From positions 310,001 to 374,000 of the forward strand of contig JAHLKI010000009.1 of assembly GCA_025602905.1 (NCBI GenBank): a DNA stretch of 64,000 nucleotides, in the 5' to 3' direction. Numbering within the stretch: position 1 is the stretch's first letter; each line of letters begins with the position of its first letter. The position numbers were made by a program, and so were the translations under genes. Below the pieces are notes generated by a model. It was not told where the DNA came from and did no database searches. It was given only the letters and a program-made list of their open reading frames with translations. Shown here in pieces: positions 11,401 to 23,378 of this stretch. Source of the stretch: Phlyctochytrium arcticum. Taxonomy: Eukaryota > Chytridiomycota > Chytridiomycetes > Chytridiales > Chytridiaceae.

Positions 11401-14400
11401 TGGCGGCTTTGGTGGCGGGTACTGGGTAGGCTTTGAGGTAGTCGAAGTGTCGATTGCGGGGATGCCGAAAACATGGGCCATGCCACCTTGTAACATACTT
11501 ATCTTGCTGGAGACTTTACCGACACTGGTAACGGGCGCGGAAGTTTTGCCGGAAGCAAAGTTCGGGATCAGAGCCGGACCCACCGCACCAACTTCCGCTG
11601 GAGTAGGCTTACGCTTTGGCAAAGACGCGGCCGCGCCTTGGTCTCCGATTTGACTTCCTCGAACGTAAGGTTTTACGGGCTTGACCTCGCCTGGAGGGGG
11701 TGGTGGTGGAGGCGGTGGAGGCGGCCCTCCTCCAGTACTGGGTACAGGTTTAGAGGCAGGGGCTAAATCCGTGACAGTAATGTTGGGTGTCGGGTTTGAG
11801 GCTTTTGACGCACCAAGGGAAGCTACTGAAGGGGATGGGGGCGCTCTCGTATCTTGTGCAGAGGGTTTTCGGCTTATTGAGGCTGTCGACGCGCTCGTGC
11901 CGGGAGGAGGAGGGATTCGTTGAGAAAGAAAATCTGCTGCACCGTGACGCGAAGCTCGTCGCTCCTTCTTTTCCTTTTCCTCCTCCAAAAGGCGTGACTG
12001 TTCTGCAAGCACTTCTTTCTCCCGCTGACGCATTCGATCCATTGCTTGATGGGCACTGAGCGATACAGATGAAGAGTCGTCGGCAGCTTCACCAATTGAA
12101 GAGCGATTGGTGGTAGGCGGGGGCGGATGCTGATGCAACGGTGACTGCGTCTTGGGCCCTATCAGTCATTCCAATCAGCATGCGTTTTGTTCAAATGCAA
12201 ACACAATTGACGTTTGTTACCTTGATTTCCTCGGGACACGGCTGGGACAGGAACGGACGAAGAAACGTTACCTGCCCCCGAACGAAAATCCGCACCAAGA
12301 AGCTCTCGCTCTTGATCCTTGAGTCGTTGTATGGCCTTTTCCACCTCATCGTCACCATCTGTCGCCTTCCCGGCCGTGCTCTGTCCAGTGGGACTAGCAG
12401 GCTTTTGCGACGAACTCGGGGGTGGTGGGGCAAACGGGTTACCTGCCAGGGTCGAAGAGGTCGGTGTTCCTGTCCGAGATAATGGCTGCCCATTGGAGGG
12501 AGTAGGAGTGTGTGGGGTAGATGGGGTAGATGCGACACCACTACCAGCCTGTTTCGCTGCCTGTCTCTCCCTAATGGCTCGAATGGCAGCATCTGCCTGC
12601 GCAATGACATCTACAACTGAAGAAGAATTTGGTGAAATTGGGGAGGTCGCCGGAAAGCTGGTCGTAGTCCTAGTCGTCGGTGGTAGGGAAGTAGCGAGAG
12701 CTGAGACGGAAAAAGCGTTGGGTAAACTGCTACTAGATATGGATGGTGATGCAACCTTTTGAAAACCGTTGGGATGAGATGTAGAGGCCGGGCTGGAAAC
12801 AGAGGGTCCTTTACTCTCAGGTTTTGGGTCTGAGAAATAAGTAGGCTGACTCGGCGACGTGGCCGGCACAGTAGGCGAGAAGATCGAACTAGGTTTCGCG
12901 GAAAAATCAGGCAGGGGTTTCGCTGTCAATAGCGATGAAGAAGTTATTCCCCGCGAAGGATCAAAAGGTGCTGCCGGCGCGGGGGAGATGACTTGTTTCG
13001 CAAAATCATCCACAATCTTCCGAACATCGCGCGATTTCAGCCCCACTCCTTGTTCAAACTTTAAGCGTTCTTCTCCCGAAGGATTCCAGATCTTGACTTG
13101 GGATCCATCACTACGCGAAGATGACGGAGCTACAGAACGAATAGAATTCATGATATGCCGGACCCTATCGGTAGTATCTTGCAATTCCTTGAGACGCCGT
13201 TGACGCTCTTCTTCAACTTTGGCTATTTCGGCCTGAGAGGTCGGGTTGGCGCCGCCAGGAGATGCGGTGCCAGACACTGTAGGAGATGATGGTGCTGGTG
13301 ATGGCCCACCTACACCGAGCGCGGCCATGCGTGCCGCCAGTAACGCTGCTGTTTTGCTTTGGACTGTGTCTGATCCGCCTGAAGCGGGGAGCAGACCCGA
13401 CAGCCCGGACATCGAGGCCGGCGTTCCTACGCTTGGTCCACTACTTCCTCGCAGCTTTTCAGACTTTTTATCAGCATAGCGATGGTGCAATGATCGACAA
13501 GTATCGAGCAATCCATTAATATCTCGCTCAATCGCCGAGGCACGATCAAGAGGTCCGACTCCAGTTCCGGTGCCTCCGCTTCCTACTTGGCCCGACAGAG
13601 ATTGCTTTGTAGTCATCGTGTACCCAACATCGCCCTGCACCTCTCGCGCCTCACGCTGCAGCCGGTCAATTTCCTTTCGGCTTTGGGTAGAAGTTTTATT
13701 TGCGTCAGCAGCCTTTTGCTTCAGTTCGGCCAATTGCCGCTTTTTTTCTTCAACTTGCGCCGCCAAAGCCTTGCGTTTATTTTCTTCCGCATCTTTTTGT
13801 TGCTGCAATTTCCGTTTGTCACTCAGATTGGGCGAGGTGCCTGAAAACGTTCCGAGTGGATCCGCCATTCCAAACAAGCTTGACTGAGAACCATAAGGAC
13901 TGTGCTGGGGATTACTCTTCTTGTTGACAATGTCAGAAATGATTTGTGCTTTGGTCATATTGGCCAACGAGTCCAAATCCCGATGCGAAGGAGGAATCAA
14001 GTCTGCTGGTAATTGGGCAGGCAAGTCAAAGCCGTTCAACTTTTTGTACACTAAATGCATCGCAACCGCAAATTCGTCTGCATTCAGCTTTCCATGCTTT
14101 TGCATATCGGCCAGGCTCCAGATATGAGCCAGAATTGGACCCGATAGGCCAGACTGTCCAAAAATGCTTCTAGCCCGGTCCCCAGATATAAACCCAGAGT
14201 TTTGCGGATCCCATACTTTGAAAATCGCATCGTATTGGCCCTTTTCGGTGGGATCAATTGCCCAATCGCCTCGTTGCTGCTGTGGGCTCATCTGTGCCTG
14301 TTTTTGCGCTTGCATGCCAGACACCGTGGCGCGCCTAGCTGTCGCCTGCGCAACCAACGGGCCAGCGAATCCATCCAAAACAGTTACCCCCTGGGGCACA

Positions 14401-15332
14401 CCAGCAAATGAGGTGGATTTCGTCATTCCAGTATTAGGCGCCAAGGCTGGACTATTGACGTTGGCAGTATGATACGAGTTTCCTGTTGAAGAGGGTGTCA
14501 AGAACGCTGGGCTTCCATAGTCTCCAGTGGAATGTGCGCCCATTGGACGAGAGGCAGACTGTGTCAGCATTGCGGTTGAGGTCACAAGTTGTTGACGCAC
14601 AGTCTCGGGAAGTTGCGCTGGAGGCATATTCCCATTCCTGGCAAGCTTTGTCAAGTGCATCGCAACAGCGAATTCGGCAAAGTTGAGAGATGTGGAGTTA
14701 TTGACAGCACACAGCGTCCTAAAAGCACTGATTAGCGTCCGATCACGGTACAAGGGACAAAATGCAGCGAGGTTACCATATACGGGCGAGTACGTCGTTT
14801 GGAACGCCAGATCGGAGCAAGACATTCCGGGCCTCGGGCGCTAAGGGAATACAAATCCTTCTGGTAAGCGCCAGGAGAAAGCATACAGCTACCCAAGACT
14901 ACATACCACCCAATTGTCCATTCGTTGCTCCCGCCTGATGAAATAAATTCTCGTATCCAATCAATTCGCCCTTATCGATAAATGGAAGACCGACTATCAA
15001 CGGGTCAGTATCTAACTTTCCATAATACGGCCTTCCTACAATGTACCTTGATGAGAAAGTCCTCCACTCCCTCCCATTCCAGAATGTTGCATCTGCATGG
15101 GTGCATGCTGCTGCTGTTGCTGTTGCTGCTGCTGCTGCTGTTGTTGTTGCTGCTGCTGCTGATTCTGCATACTCACGTTGGGGTATCCACCATTATGCTG
15201 ACCCATTCCTCCACCCCCCATAGAATTACCGACATTCCCAGCCCATCCACTCTGCCCTTGCCCCGCCATACTGCCATCGTTATACCCAGCACCTCCTCCA
15301 AAGTTGCCCCCTCCAAAATTTGGAAACGACAT
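8448..15332 (-). CDS. Intersectin-like endocytic scaffold with RhoGEF, PH and C2 domains
   Basis: A multi-domain scaffold linking clathrin endocytosis to Cdc42/Rho activation and actin. Twelve exons, all phases consistent: 15332-15047, 15011-14907, 14840-14777, 14718-12221, 12158-10941, 10880-10285, 10230-9919, 9859-9752, 9691-9425, 9368-8867, 8806-8639, 8584-8448; 2,086 residues. Order: Gly/Gln-rich N-terminus with a long polyQ run; EH1 (about 100-190, 'NVLLRSGVPNDVLARIW' across splices); EH2 (about 310-395, 'QYDAIFKVWDPQNSGFISGD', 'AHIWSLADMQKHGKLN'); coiled coil (about 450-515); Pro/Ser-rich linker with a polyproline run; SH3-1 (about 1330-1390, ALYDY-like 'AEFAYDGDDDLKL'); SH3-2 (about 1405-1465, 'KALWDYTSQRSDELNL'); DH/RhoGEF (about 1600-1818, 'ERKRQEAIYELIATEQSYV'); PH (about 1820-1960); C2 (about 1965-2080). 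This matches animal long intersectin and the Cryptococcus Cin1 architecture, but with two SH3 domains. The last in-frame intron in C2 is inferred. Confidence 0.93.
15111..15166. repeat. Trinucleotide (CAG/CAA on the minus strand) repeat encoding polyglutamine
   Basis: An interrupted tgc/tgt tract on the plus strand encodes about 18 consecutive glutamines near residue 60 of the intersectin-like protein. Mixed CAG and CAA codons would limit expansion. The tract is followed by a Met/His/Gln-rich segment. Confidence 0.9.
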
Positions 15333-15880
15333 TGGGAGACAATCACAATTCTACAGTAGTTCGCCACTGTTTGGGCGTTCGGCCCGTCTTTTTCAAAACA
15401 GTTGAAGAGTCTGGGTATCCGTAGGTGTTGGAGACTATTGGCTCGTTTCTGGAAACACTCTTGATTCGCCGGTTCTTTACGCGAAAGTCAATCGTAGTGC
15501 GGTTTTGGAAGGTGACACTCCCGCATCGCCGGCATCGTCGACCCGCATGTCACGTGGGTTGACATTCTGGTTGGAAACGAACGGAACTCATTTCTCCCAC
15601 GGCTCAAAACAGTTGAAAATACACGGTAAGCATCAATTATGTGAGTGTATGTAAGGAGAACACATGAAGGATGTAGTAGATTCAGTAGAGGATGGTTTAC
15701 TTTCTGCCTCATTGATGATGATGTACTTTTCACGGACAAATAACAAGACGGCAGCATGTCACAATAATGATAACAATAAAGACAGGATGTGCAAAACTGA
15801 CTAGACATTTCTATGTTCCAAATAAGAGAAGAGAAGAGAGATGGTATGTATAAAAAAAATAGTGTTAAAAGCTCTTTGGC
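15333..15880. other. Intergenic spacer
   Basis: This 548-bp stretch lies between the start of the intersectin-like gene and the 3' end of the Zn2Cys6 gene. It should hold the promoter of the former. A short minus-strand frame (15488-15808) has no motif. Nothing else is recognised. Confidence 0.45.
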
Positions 15881-18679
15881 TTACGGGGGCAGGCCGATCG
15901 GCTCCCCCTTGAGCAGCCCCGAATCCTCAATCTCAATCTCAATCCCGTCCCCATCCTCAATGACGGCGCCCAAAATCCGCAAAATCTGGGTCGCCGAAAA
16001 CCAGCGCTGCGCAATCCCCCGCAGAGTCGAGACGTGGGCGTCAATATCGGCCTGGATGGAGGCCCGTTCAGCGGGATCGCGCGACATTTTGGAGGCGATA
16101 ATGAGGACGAGACATGAGACAAAAATGTAGAATCCGGGCCATGGTCCGAAATAGTTGCTTGACGGGTTGATGACGACTGAGCGACGGAGTAAAGTACCGG
16201 AATTGCGGGCGTGGGCGGTACATATACTACATGCGGTGGAAGTTTGGGATGATGGTGGATGGTCGAGAAGGGTGGGGAGATGTAGAGAAATGTGGGCTGC
16301 GTTGTGAAAGAGATGTAGGCAAAAGAGTTGCCAGGGGAGAGGGTCACGACTTGTGGTTGACGGAGTGAAATCCGCGGCTTGGGTAATGTTTTGGGCCCAG
16401 GATGGTAGAGATTGTAACCAATCGCTTAATTCCTGCGAGAGTTGGTGAATGGCTTCGGCCCTTGATGGATGTTGTGACTGTTGGATTGGATCAGGTATAG
16501 ATGTATCCGGTGACTTAATCCTCGTGACTCGCTCAGCCAGATTCCAGGCTGGACCTCTGACTTGCTTAATCTTGGCGTATAGCCTGGTCAACCGGACCAT
16601 GGCATCCGTACTATCGAAATCGACGCCAGGGACAAAAGCGCTTAATCGCGGCAACCCGGTTTCTTTGGTCAGAGAATGAAAGAGGGCGTCGGGGGCTGGG
16701 GCACGGGGGGTTTGTACCCATCCCGCTAACCAGGGTGTCCGGTCAGAAATGGATTGAAGACAGATGCTGACTTCAGGTTCTTTTCCTTCTGAGCCGGGAT
16801 GAGCATGGATGACGTCCACCTAGGTAATGATATGAGGACAAAATGGAAGGGGAACCTTGGGGAAAAAAGGGACATACCGAACAAACCAACCACCAAACGC
16901 GCCGCCGAACTTCTTTGGCATACCAAGGAATCACCCCATGCACTTCCTCAACGTCCGGGTCTACGCTTAAGCGAATCATATCTGCGGCGCGCAAGGCACA
17001 TCCCAGTAAATGCCGTCTCAACGATCCATCTGTTGGAAATCAAAAGAGGGTCAACCACAAAATATCTCACATTTTCGAGAAAAGAAGAGTGCCTACCTTT
17101 TCCCATGGCGGTGACAGATGCAGCCAACAGGACCGTGGCCACAACAGCCTCAATTGAGGCCGTATGCGACGAGTCATTAATCATCAAGAGTCCGCGATCA
17201 TAAAAGGGTTCACCGGCACGGTAGGCTGGAAGGTTGTTGTAGGAGAGGTAGGACAAGATGGCAGGATTGGAAGAGTAGGGAGCGGCAGTGGCGCACATGC
17301 TGTTGATGAGGAGTTGGGAATGGTCGGGTCGTTCAAAGTAAGGGCGGTGAGCAAAGGTTTCCCGGACTAAAGGGCTAGCGAACCAGCTGCATATGGAGGT
17401 TTAGTATTTGGCATAGAGTTGTGAGAATGGGGAAATGAAAGGACTTACGCAGGTTGGACTTCCTCAAAAAACGTTTGGACCAGGTCGTTGAGGACTTCGG
17501 GGTGGAACAGACCGGGGTGGGGAGTGGGTTGCACGCCTCCATCTGGTGGGGTATATCGATAAGCCGCCCTGACCTTTTTGCTCGTTGGATGATGATTATA
17601 TTCTTCTTGGTGATGCTGTTGATGTTGGAATGGGGGTGGTGGTGGTGGTAGTGGCTGATAGGCCAAGTGGGGATGAGGGTCTGCGGCGGATGCAGGGCCA
17701 GCAGCGGTAGAGGTGGCCGAGTGGGGTATCGGCGTATCAGGGACACCATCCGACTGAGCACGCATTGGCGGTGAAGGCGTCATGGCATCATCTGAATCAT
17801 CGTCATCTGGGGGCCGTTTATGCTGCAACAGCCCTTCGACTTCCCGGACCCGAGCCTCTAGCATACGGACATAGCCTGCGGTATCGTACCGACGACCACG
17901 ACGGCCCGTGTTGCTGGATGTCCGCTCTGAGCCGCCGTACATGCATGACGCGCCTAGATCATGCTTGATGCAGGCTGCACATGATGGGCGAGCCGAGTCA
18001 CATTTTATCTTGAGTCGGTAGCCTATTTCATGATCGAGAAAACAGTTAGTTTTTGTTATTTACTTTCATATTCTCCAACCACACATCATCCCTTCTCAAT
18101 CCATGAAAATCAAACTCCCCGCCCGTCCATTTTTCCTCTGGAAAACTGTCTGGGTCAAGGGCACTCGGCCTCGGCGCCCTCCTCGCTTTCGCTCGCATTC
18201 GATTTTGCTTTGCAAAATCATACTCCTCGCCCTTTGGGCTCGTCGCCCCCTCGGCCTTCCTTCGTTCGGCCTCGGGACTCGGATGTCTGGAGCCAAACCT
18301 CGCTCCGCTCGCTACTCAAGTACGCCAGGCCCTCCTCGCCCTGCGGGCTCGTCGGGATCATCGGCCTCATGAACTTACATCGGTCACAGGCCCAGACTTT
18401 ATTAGTGCCAATGGTATGGCGCAGTCGCTGGGCAGTTTGGTATTGTCTTGATCCAGAGTTATTATTGGGGTCGTCGGTGCCACTGCTACTACTGTTGCGG
18501 GGATTATTATGAGTAGCAGTGTCATGAGAGTCTTGCGGGTGGTGGTGGTGGTCCGAATGATGAGTTGAACGAGAGTGCGAGTGAGAGGAAGATGTGTGAT
18601 GATGGGAGTGATGGCGGTCGTGGTAGTCGCCGTTGCTCTGGAAGCTGGCGGAGCGGGATGTGGGTGTTGAGGGGGCCAT
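15881..18679 (-). CDS. Zn2Cys6 fungal transcription factor
   Basis: A nuclear sequence-specific regulator of the Gal4 class. Five exons, 18679-18379, 18022-17449, 17386-17097, 17029-16878 and 16819-15881, encode 751 residues. The binuclear zinc cluster is split by the first intron: exon 1 ends inside the second cysteine codon ('VWACDR' plus one base) and exon 2 completes it and continues 'YRLKIKCDSARPSCAACIK', giving C-x2-C-x6-C-x6-C-x2-C-x8-C at residues about 98-127. A short coiled coil ('YVRMLEARVREVEGLLQ') follows, then a Pro/His-rich linker and a C-terminal fungal regulatory domain (Fungal_trans type, about 300-620) with 'AADMIRLSVDPDVEEVHG' and 'YAKEVRRRVWWLVCS'. The N-terminus has His/Ser-rich low complexity. 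The first intron is 356 bp and full of GC-rich hairpins. Target genes are unknown. Confidence 0.9.
18155..18360. repeat. GC-rich hairpin cluster inside the first intron of the Zn2Cys6 gene
   Basis: The intron carries a series of short inverted repeats, often as near-copies differing in the loop: 'ctcgccctttgggctcg' near 18222 and 'ctcgccctgcgggctcg' near 18335; 'ctcgctttcgctcg' near 18182 and 'ctcgctccgctcg' near 18300; and a perfect stem 'gattttgc' / 'gcaaaatc' near 18210. Shared stems with changed loops suggest a dispersed family of hairpin elements or selected RNA structure. A related cluster lies at 53571-53665. Confidence 0.7.
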
Positions 18680-19764
18680 GTTCGCTATATAGATCAGAGA
18701 GCTTCACCCCGTCAACTTGGTTTTGTCGGCTCCTGCCTGCAAGTGTTTTTGTCGAGTGTTTTCTTCGCGGGGTTCGTCAAGTATAGGTTGTTGTCAGTCC
18801 TACTCGAGTAAGAAGGGCCAGCAAAAAAGGAAATCAGAAGGATGTAGGGAAGAAGGAAGCAACGGAAAAGGAAGGCCAGGAAGGGAGGGGGAAGGGTGGG
18901 GTGAATTCCGGGGCAGTGTGATAATGGATGGCCAGGCCGTTTCGTTTCGCGCTCCGGGAATTCGGCTCCGAGCGCAAACCCACAAAGTCTCACTGCGCTT
19001 GACCTCCTACCCCCACGGAGCCCCACCGACCCGACCACCGAGTATTTGGCCGAGCATGCCATACGCTACCGCTGCTCCGGTCTTTCTTTCTTACCTTTGT
19101 TGACAGTCTCGGTCCTGCAGTCCCGTTTACCAAAGTCAAAGTGCCAAAGTGTGCTCGCCGTTGTGGCCAATGGAAACCCGATCGCGATGCGGATCCACGG
19201 GCGCTGAGAAGTGCCCCGGCGCGGCGCGGCGGAGGATGGCGGCTCCGGGTTTCCGGAACAGGATGACGTACGGCGACGGTCTTATTTCCTGTGATAGCTG
19301 TATTATGATATATACACTCGCAAGTATACCATGGCCATGGTCAAAGGCCCTTCCTTCCTTTCTGAGTTTCTGGCCCCTGTGCTCCACGTCCCACCGGACG
19401 TCAAAAGCCCAGGCCCGCGGTCCAGCTGCTTTGCCGTCCGCCCGGACCGTGGAGTCTCCCTGCGTCATGCATTGTTGATCGGCTCGGCCAGCTCCGAGCT
19501 CCGCGGCCGCGCGGCTCATCTGCGGCGGGCGGCGGACATTGAATTTCACATTTGTCATCGGCCATTTTTATTCTTGGCCCAGACATTATTTCTGGAGAAG
19601 GAGCCAGGAGAATGAGAATACCGACAAAGCCAAAGGGCGATTAGGAATTACGGTACGGAAAGTTGAATGCACTGGTCCCATGGAAAGAAACTTCAACTGA
19701 AGTATGGAGACAGAAACGATGGGTCCGGCAATTGTATGGCGTGAGATTGATGCTAAAGGTATGG
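18680..19764. other. Gene-poor stretch between the Zn2Cys6 gene and the Crypton
   Basis: This 1.1-kb stretch includes the presumed Zn2Cys6 promoter and a GC-rich segment (19150-19560). Overlapping open frames on both strands have no recognisable domain. A 14-bp palindrome containing 'ccatggccatgg' lies near 19329. I see no gene. Confidence 0.4.
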
Positions 19765-19830
19765 GGATATTCCCACCCTTATATATAACGCGCTAGAAAC
19801 TACCGCAATTACGGGTGGCTGTGCGGGGGA

Positions 19831-20005
19831 GGTTACTGGAAACCGTCTCAGTAACCGCTAGGGCTGGGATCCTTGACATCGGCGGGCATAGTTGAGCCTA
19901 ATGCGGCCGATGCACAGGATCCAAGATCCTCGCCGTCGCCAGTAACTATTCCCAGTAACCCACCACGCGGATCCTCGACATCGCCGCTGGGCAGCCATAG
20001 TATCG
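19831..20005. repeat. Short direct and inverted repeats at the left end of the Crypton
   Basis: The motif ggttactg occurs at 19831-19838 with its inverse cagtaacc at 19849-19856. Two more direct copies of ccagtaac lie at 19939 and 19952. A longer imperfect direct repeat starts with ggatcc at 19867 and 19969 and continues through 'gacatcg'. Such clustered sites inside a recombinase element could be binding sites for its own protein; this is inference. Confidence 0.6.
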
Positions 20006-20165
20006 GACCCATCTGGCGCGTCAAAAATGCCCAAACTCCGCTCGCAGAAATCCTGCTCCGGACATGAATACAAACATACAAAATAAAATTGCCCATCTTC
20101 CCATATTACTCCCCCCCCATACACACACACACACATCCTCCTACACACATACTCTCATCACCAAA

Positions 20166-23100
20166 ATGCCTGAGGGCCCCGCCAATCAAGGCGCAACATC
20201 CCAGCCAGATGACGGAGACATTGATGATGCCCATCATGGGGATGAGCCTGTTGTCCGAGGAAACTTTCCTACTTACAACGAACTACTTCGTTTGGTCTAC
20301 ACAGGAGTCGACGCAACAGGCCCCGAACTCAGTGCCAACGAACGAGCCGAACGACAAGCGCTGGAAAAGACAGCAGCAAGAAATTGGAACTTGAAAAACG
20401 AAAACACCCAAAAAACTTACTTTCCAAAAGTCCAAATGTGGAACCGCTGGTGTGAGCGGAACGCACCAATGGGCAATCCTGATTCAGACTACGGAAATTA
20501 CCTTGTTTATCCTGAACGTGCCCACCTTTTCCTTGTCCAATGCATCATTCCGATGGGCAATACCAAATCTAACTGGATTCGAGAGGAAGAAGATGCAACA
20601 GAGGAAGAAGGTCCGGCAAAGAAGAAGAAGAAGGCAAGCCGAAAAGGGGTAAGCATCTCTCATTTACTTTCAACTCCATCCTACATATTGACAACTTTGA
20701 TTTGCAGAAAGAGCCTGTCTACCAGCTGCCCGATTACCCATTCCCTAATGAAGCAAACGGTTTTGTTTATACTTGCAAAAGCCGACAGTACCGCTCTTAT
20801 GGCTCCGACGGATTTGTTGCAACTGGGGAGCGCAATCTCAATTCCTATGTCAATGCATTGAAATGGCTGCAAGATGAACAGAAGCGGCTCAAGTTCTTTG
20901 GGTAAGTGATCCTACACTACGTTAATCACGCAGCCATCCCCTTATTGACCTCTTTTTGGGATGTAGGGAAAACGAAAACCCAGCCAACCCCCGCGACCTG
21001 GTTAAACCATTGATGTCCCAGCTCATCCGTAGTCAAGAATCTTTCCGTCGCTCCCAATATCGTGACAAAGGAATCGGGACACATTTAGACTCGTACAGTA
21101 CCCTGGAACATCGCAGTCTGTACGCACATTGGCGAAATTTCAATAGCATGCTCGGGCTACGCAATCTGGCCATGTTCGCGCTCCAACATTCCCTCATGCA
21201 GAGAGGGCAATTTGTACGGATGCTGCAGCTCTCCGACATGTGGTTTGACGAGGCAGAGGATGAGGGGTTTTCCGAATGCGCCGTAATGGGATGCACGACG
21301 CGTCAGTCAAAAACCAACCAATGCGGCAAGACAATTGTACTCGGCGCAATTCGCCATATCGATGTTGAGCTGTGTACCGTGTCGGCCGTTGCATTCTACT
21401 TTTTTTGGAGATGGCACATTGATGGCGAGAAGGAGATTGACTTTGAAGAGAACTGTAGGTGGGATGACATGTTTTTCATCAAGGTATGTATTGCCCCACG
21501 AGCCTGAGATTTTATAATGGCTCAAGGTTCATGTTACAGGTCGATGAGGCACACCAAGCAATTTCTCGAAAGCGTAAGCGAAAGACTCCTACCTCCACCC
21601 GTTCCGCTTCCAACCGCCCCACCGCCAACGTGCCTACTGAACCCAACTCCACCCCATCCAACCAGTCATCATCACAACCTTCTTCCTCCACAACCCCGCC
21701 CCAGCCCCCAACCCCGCCTCAGCGCGCACCGCAAAAGAACTCTTTGACTGCGTTCATGAACGGTTTTGAAGGCGAGGACGACGTGGTCGGCGGACGAGAA
21801 GCCATCACCCTCAACACCCACTACCGTATCTTTCAAGAGGCTATTAGAGCCTGCAAGATCAACGTTAGCAAAGTGACGCACGTCACGCGTGCAGTATCTG
21901 CCCGTATGGCCGAGAAGGCGGGTGCTGACTCGGATCAAACGGCACGAATGGGAACATGGGCACGCGACGCCAAAAACAATCATTATACTATCGACTATCC
22001 GCGGGAACCGATGCGAGCCTTGGCCGGATTTGCTGCTGAGGGCGGTCAGTTTTTTATCCCTCGTGCCAACCGTGAACCGCCCCTCGAAATTCAGAATCAA
22101 ATTTTTCCGTGGTTGGATAAGTGGGATGGCAAGTTGACTGACATTGCTGCTAGTAAGTTGGAAAAAAACGCTTTACACGTCAGTCTTCACGTACCTTGCC
22201 TGAACCTACAATTCAGCGAAATTTGTCCTACTTCTAAAGAACTTCAGAAAGATCATCTTGCAGGACGCCCCTTTTCTCATGCAATCGTTCCCAAACCACC
22301 CAGTCTTTACTCACGAAATATTTCGCCTCCCTGCATTTACAATCTTTGCAGACGATCTGCGTGCGTCAGCTGTGGATGCGGTTAACCCGGCCCGTACTTC
22401 CATCCATGTGGTCGCGCCGATAATTGCCGATCAAATGAAGGTGCAACAGGCCCAGACGTCCGCGTTAGCAGCGACATTGAAGAGCATGAGTATCAGTGCC
22501 GCAAAGGATCGCGAGACTCTGGATGTAGGAATGACTCAGTAAGTGATCTACTTGAGTACGACCGGATATGACAGTACAACTTTATTTATTCGCGACTTAT
22601 TTCTACTAATTTGCGGGATATGCAGCGGCAGCTGCAAGTTACCAGTCTGGCCGTTCATAACCAAGTCCGTACCTTGAATCAAGGCGTTGCCGACTATGCC
22701 AAGACTGCAGGGAATGTTCAGGACCAACAAGGCGCTGCGAGTCTCTCAGTTTTGTCCGCTCTGACCCCTGCCTTCATTGCTCTTGCCGCCACCTTAGAGT
22801 CACTGCAACTCAACCGCCCAATCACGGGAACTACCCTCTCACCACCCACCAACAGCACGCAGCGTCTTCGCCAAGTTGCCCGTGCCTCCGCTTCCCCCGC
22901 TACGAACACTACCGCTACGCGAGGCAGGTCTGTGGCCCCTTCACCTGAAGCCGACCCTGCCGCAAATGGAGCTACCTCAGAGGATGGACATGCCCTCCCA
23001 ACACGGTATGAACTCTCTTCCGTGGTCAAGACAGTGCCTGATGCGTGGAGAGAGTATGATCAAGGTATCCACGGTGGACCGGCCATCAAGCGGTTGAATG

Positions 23101-23378
23101 AAGTGCGTGGTACCTCTTGGCGATCCGTCAAAAAGGTTAAGGTAGCGTATTGTCGTAGATTGGTGCTGTTCAACGCTATTTTGCAGGCAGCAAAGGACCG
23201 TGATATGCCTGAAGCGGATGTTGCCGCAGAGTTCGAGTGTAGAAGAATTGACGCCAAGCAAACCCTGTCTGTTTTCATCGCATCGTTGAAAAATCCCCCC
23301 CCCCCCCCCCAAGCAGCTCGTAGATTTCCGCCATTTAAACATCGTCTTTCTCTCTCAGTTTTTTTTTTATCTTTGTAG
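20166..23378 (+). CDS. Crypton tyrosine recombinase with C-terminal GCR1_C domain
   Basis: Catalyses excision and integration of its own element by tyrosine recombination. Traced exons: 20166-20648, 20708-20901, 20967-21483, 21540-22152, 22217-22524, 22626-23378; 955 residues. The central region is of the Ndc10-II/Crypton type. Catalytic candidates are Arg305 in 'LMQRGQFVRMLQLSD', the H-x-x-R at 512-515 ('HVTRAVSARM'), and Tyr547 or Tyr551 in 'NNHYTIDYPREP'. A Ser/Thr/Pro/Gln-rich insert with a basic RKRKRK start (about 407-465) resembles a nuclear localisation signal plus linker. The C-terminus (about 835-930; 'WREYDQGIHGGPAIKRLNE', 'SWRSVKK') matches the GCR1_C DNA-binding domain common in fungal Cryptons. 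A run of 16 C encodes five prolines near the end. The donor at 22525 is the least certain. An in-frame ATG at 20064 would add 34 residues. Confidence 0.85.

Noticed and set aside
20064..20165. In-frame upstream ATG for the Crypton recombinase
   Set aside because: It would add a His/Thr-rich stretch encoded by a cac-repeat leader; the ATG at 20166 has a better context and a normal acidic start. Kept only as an alternative.
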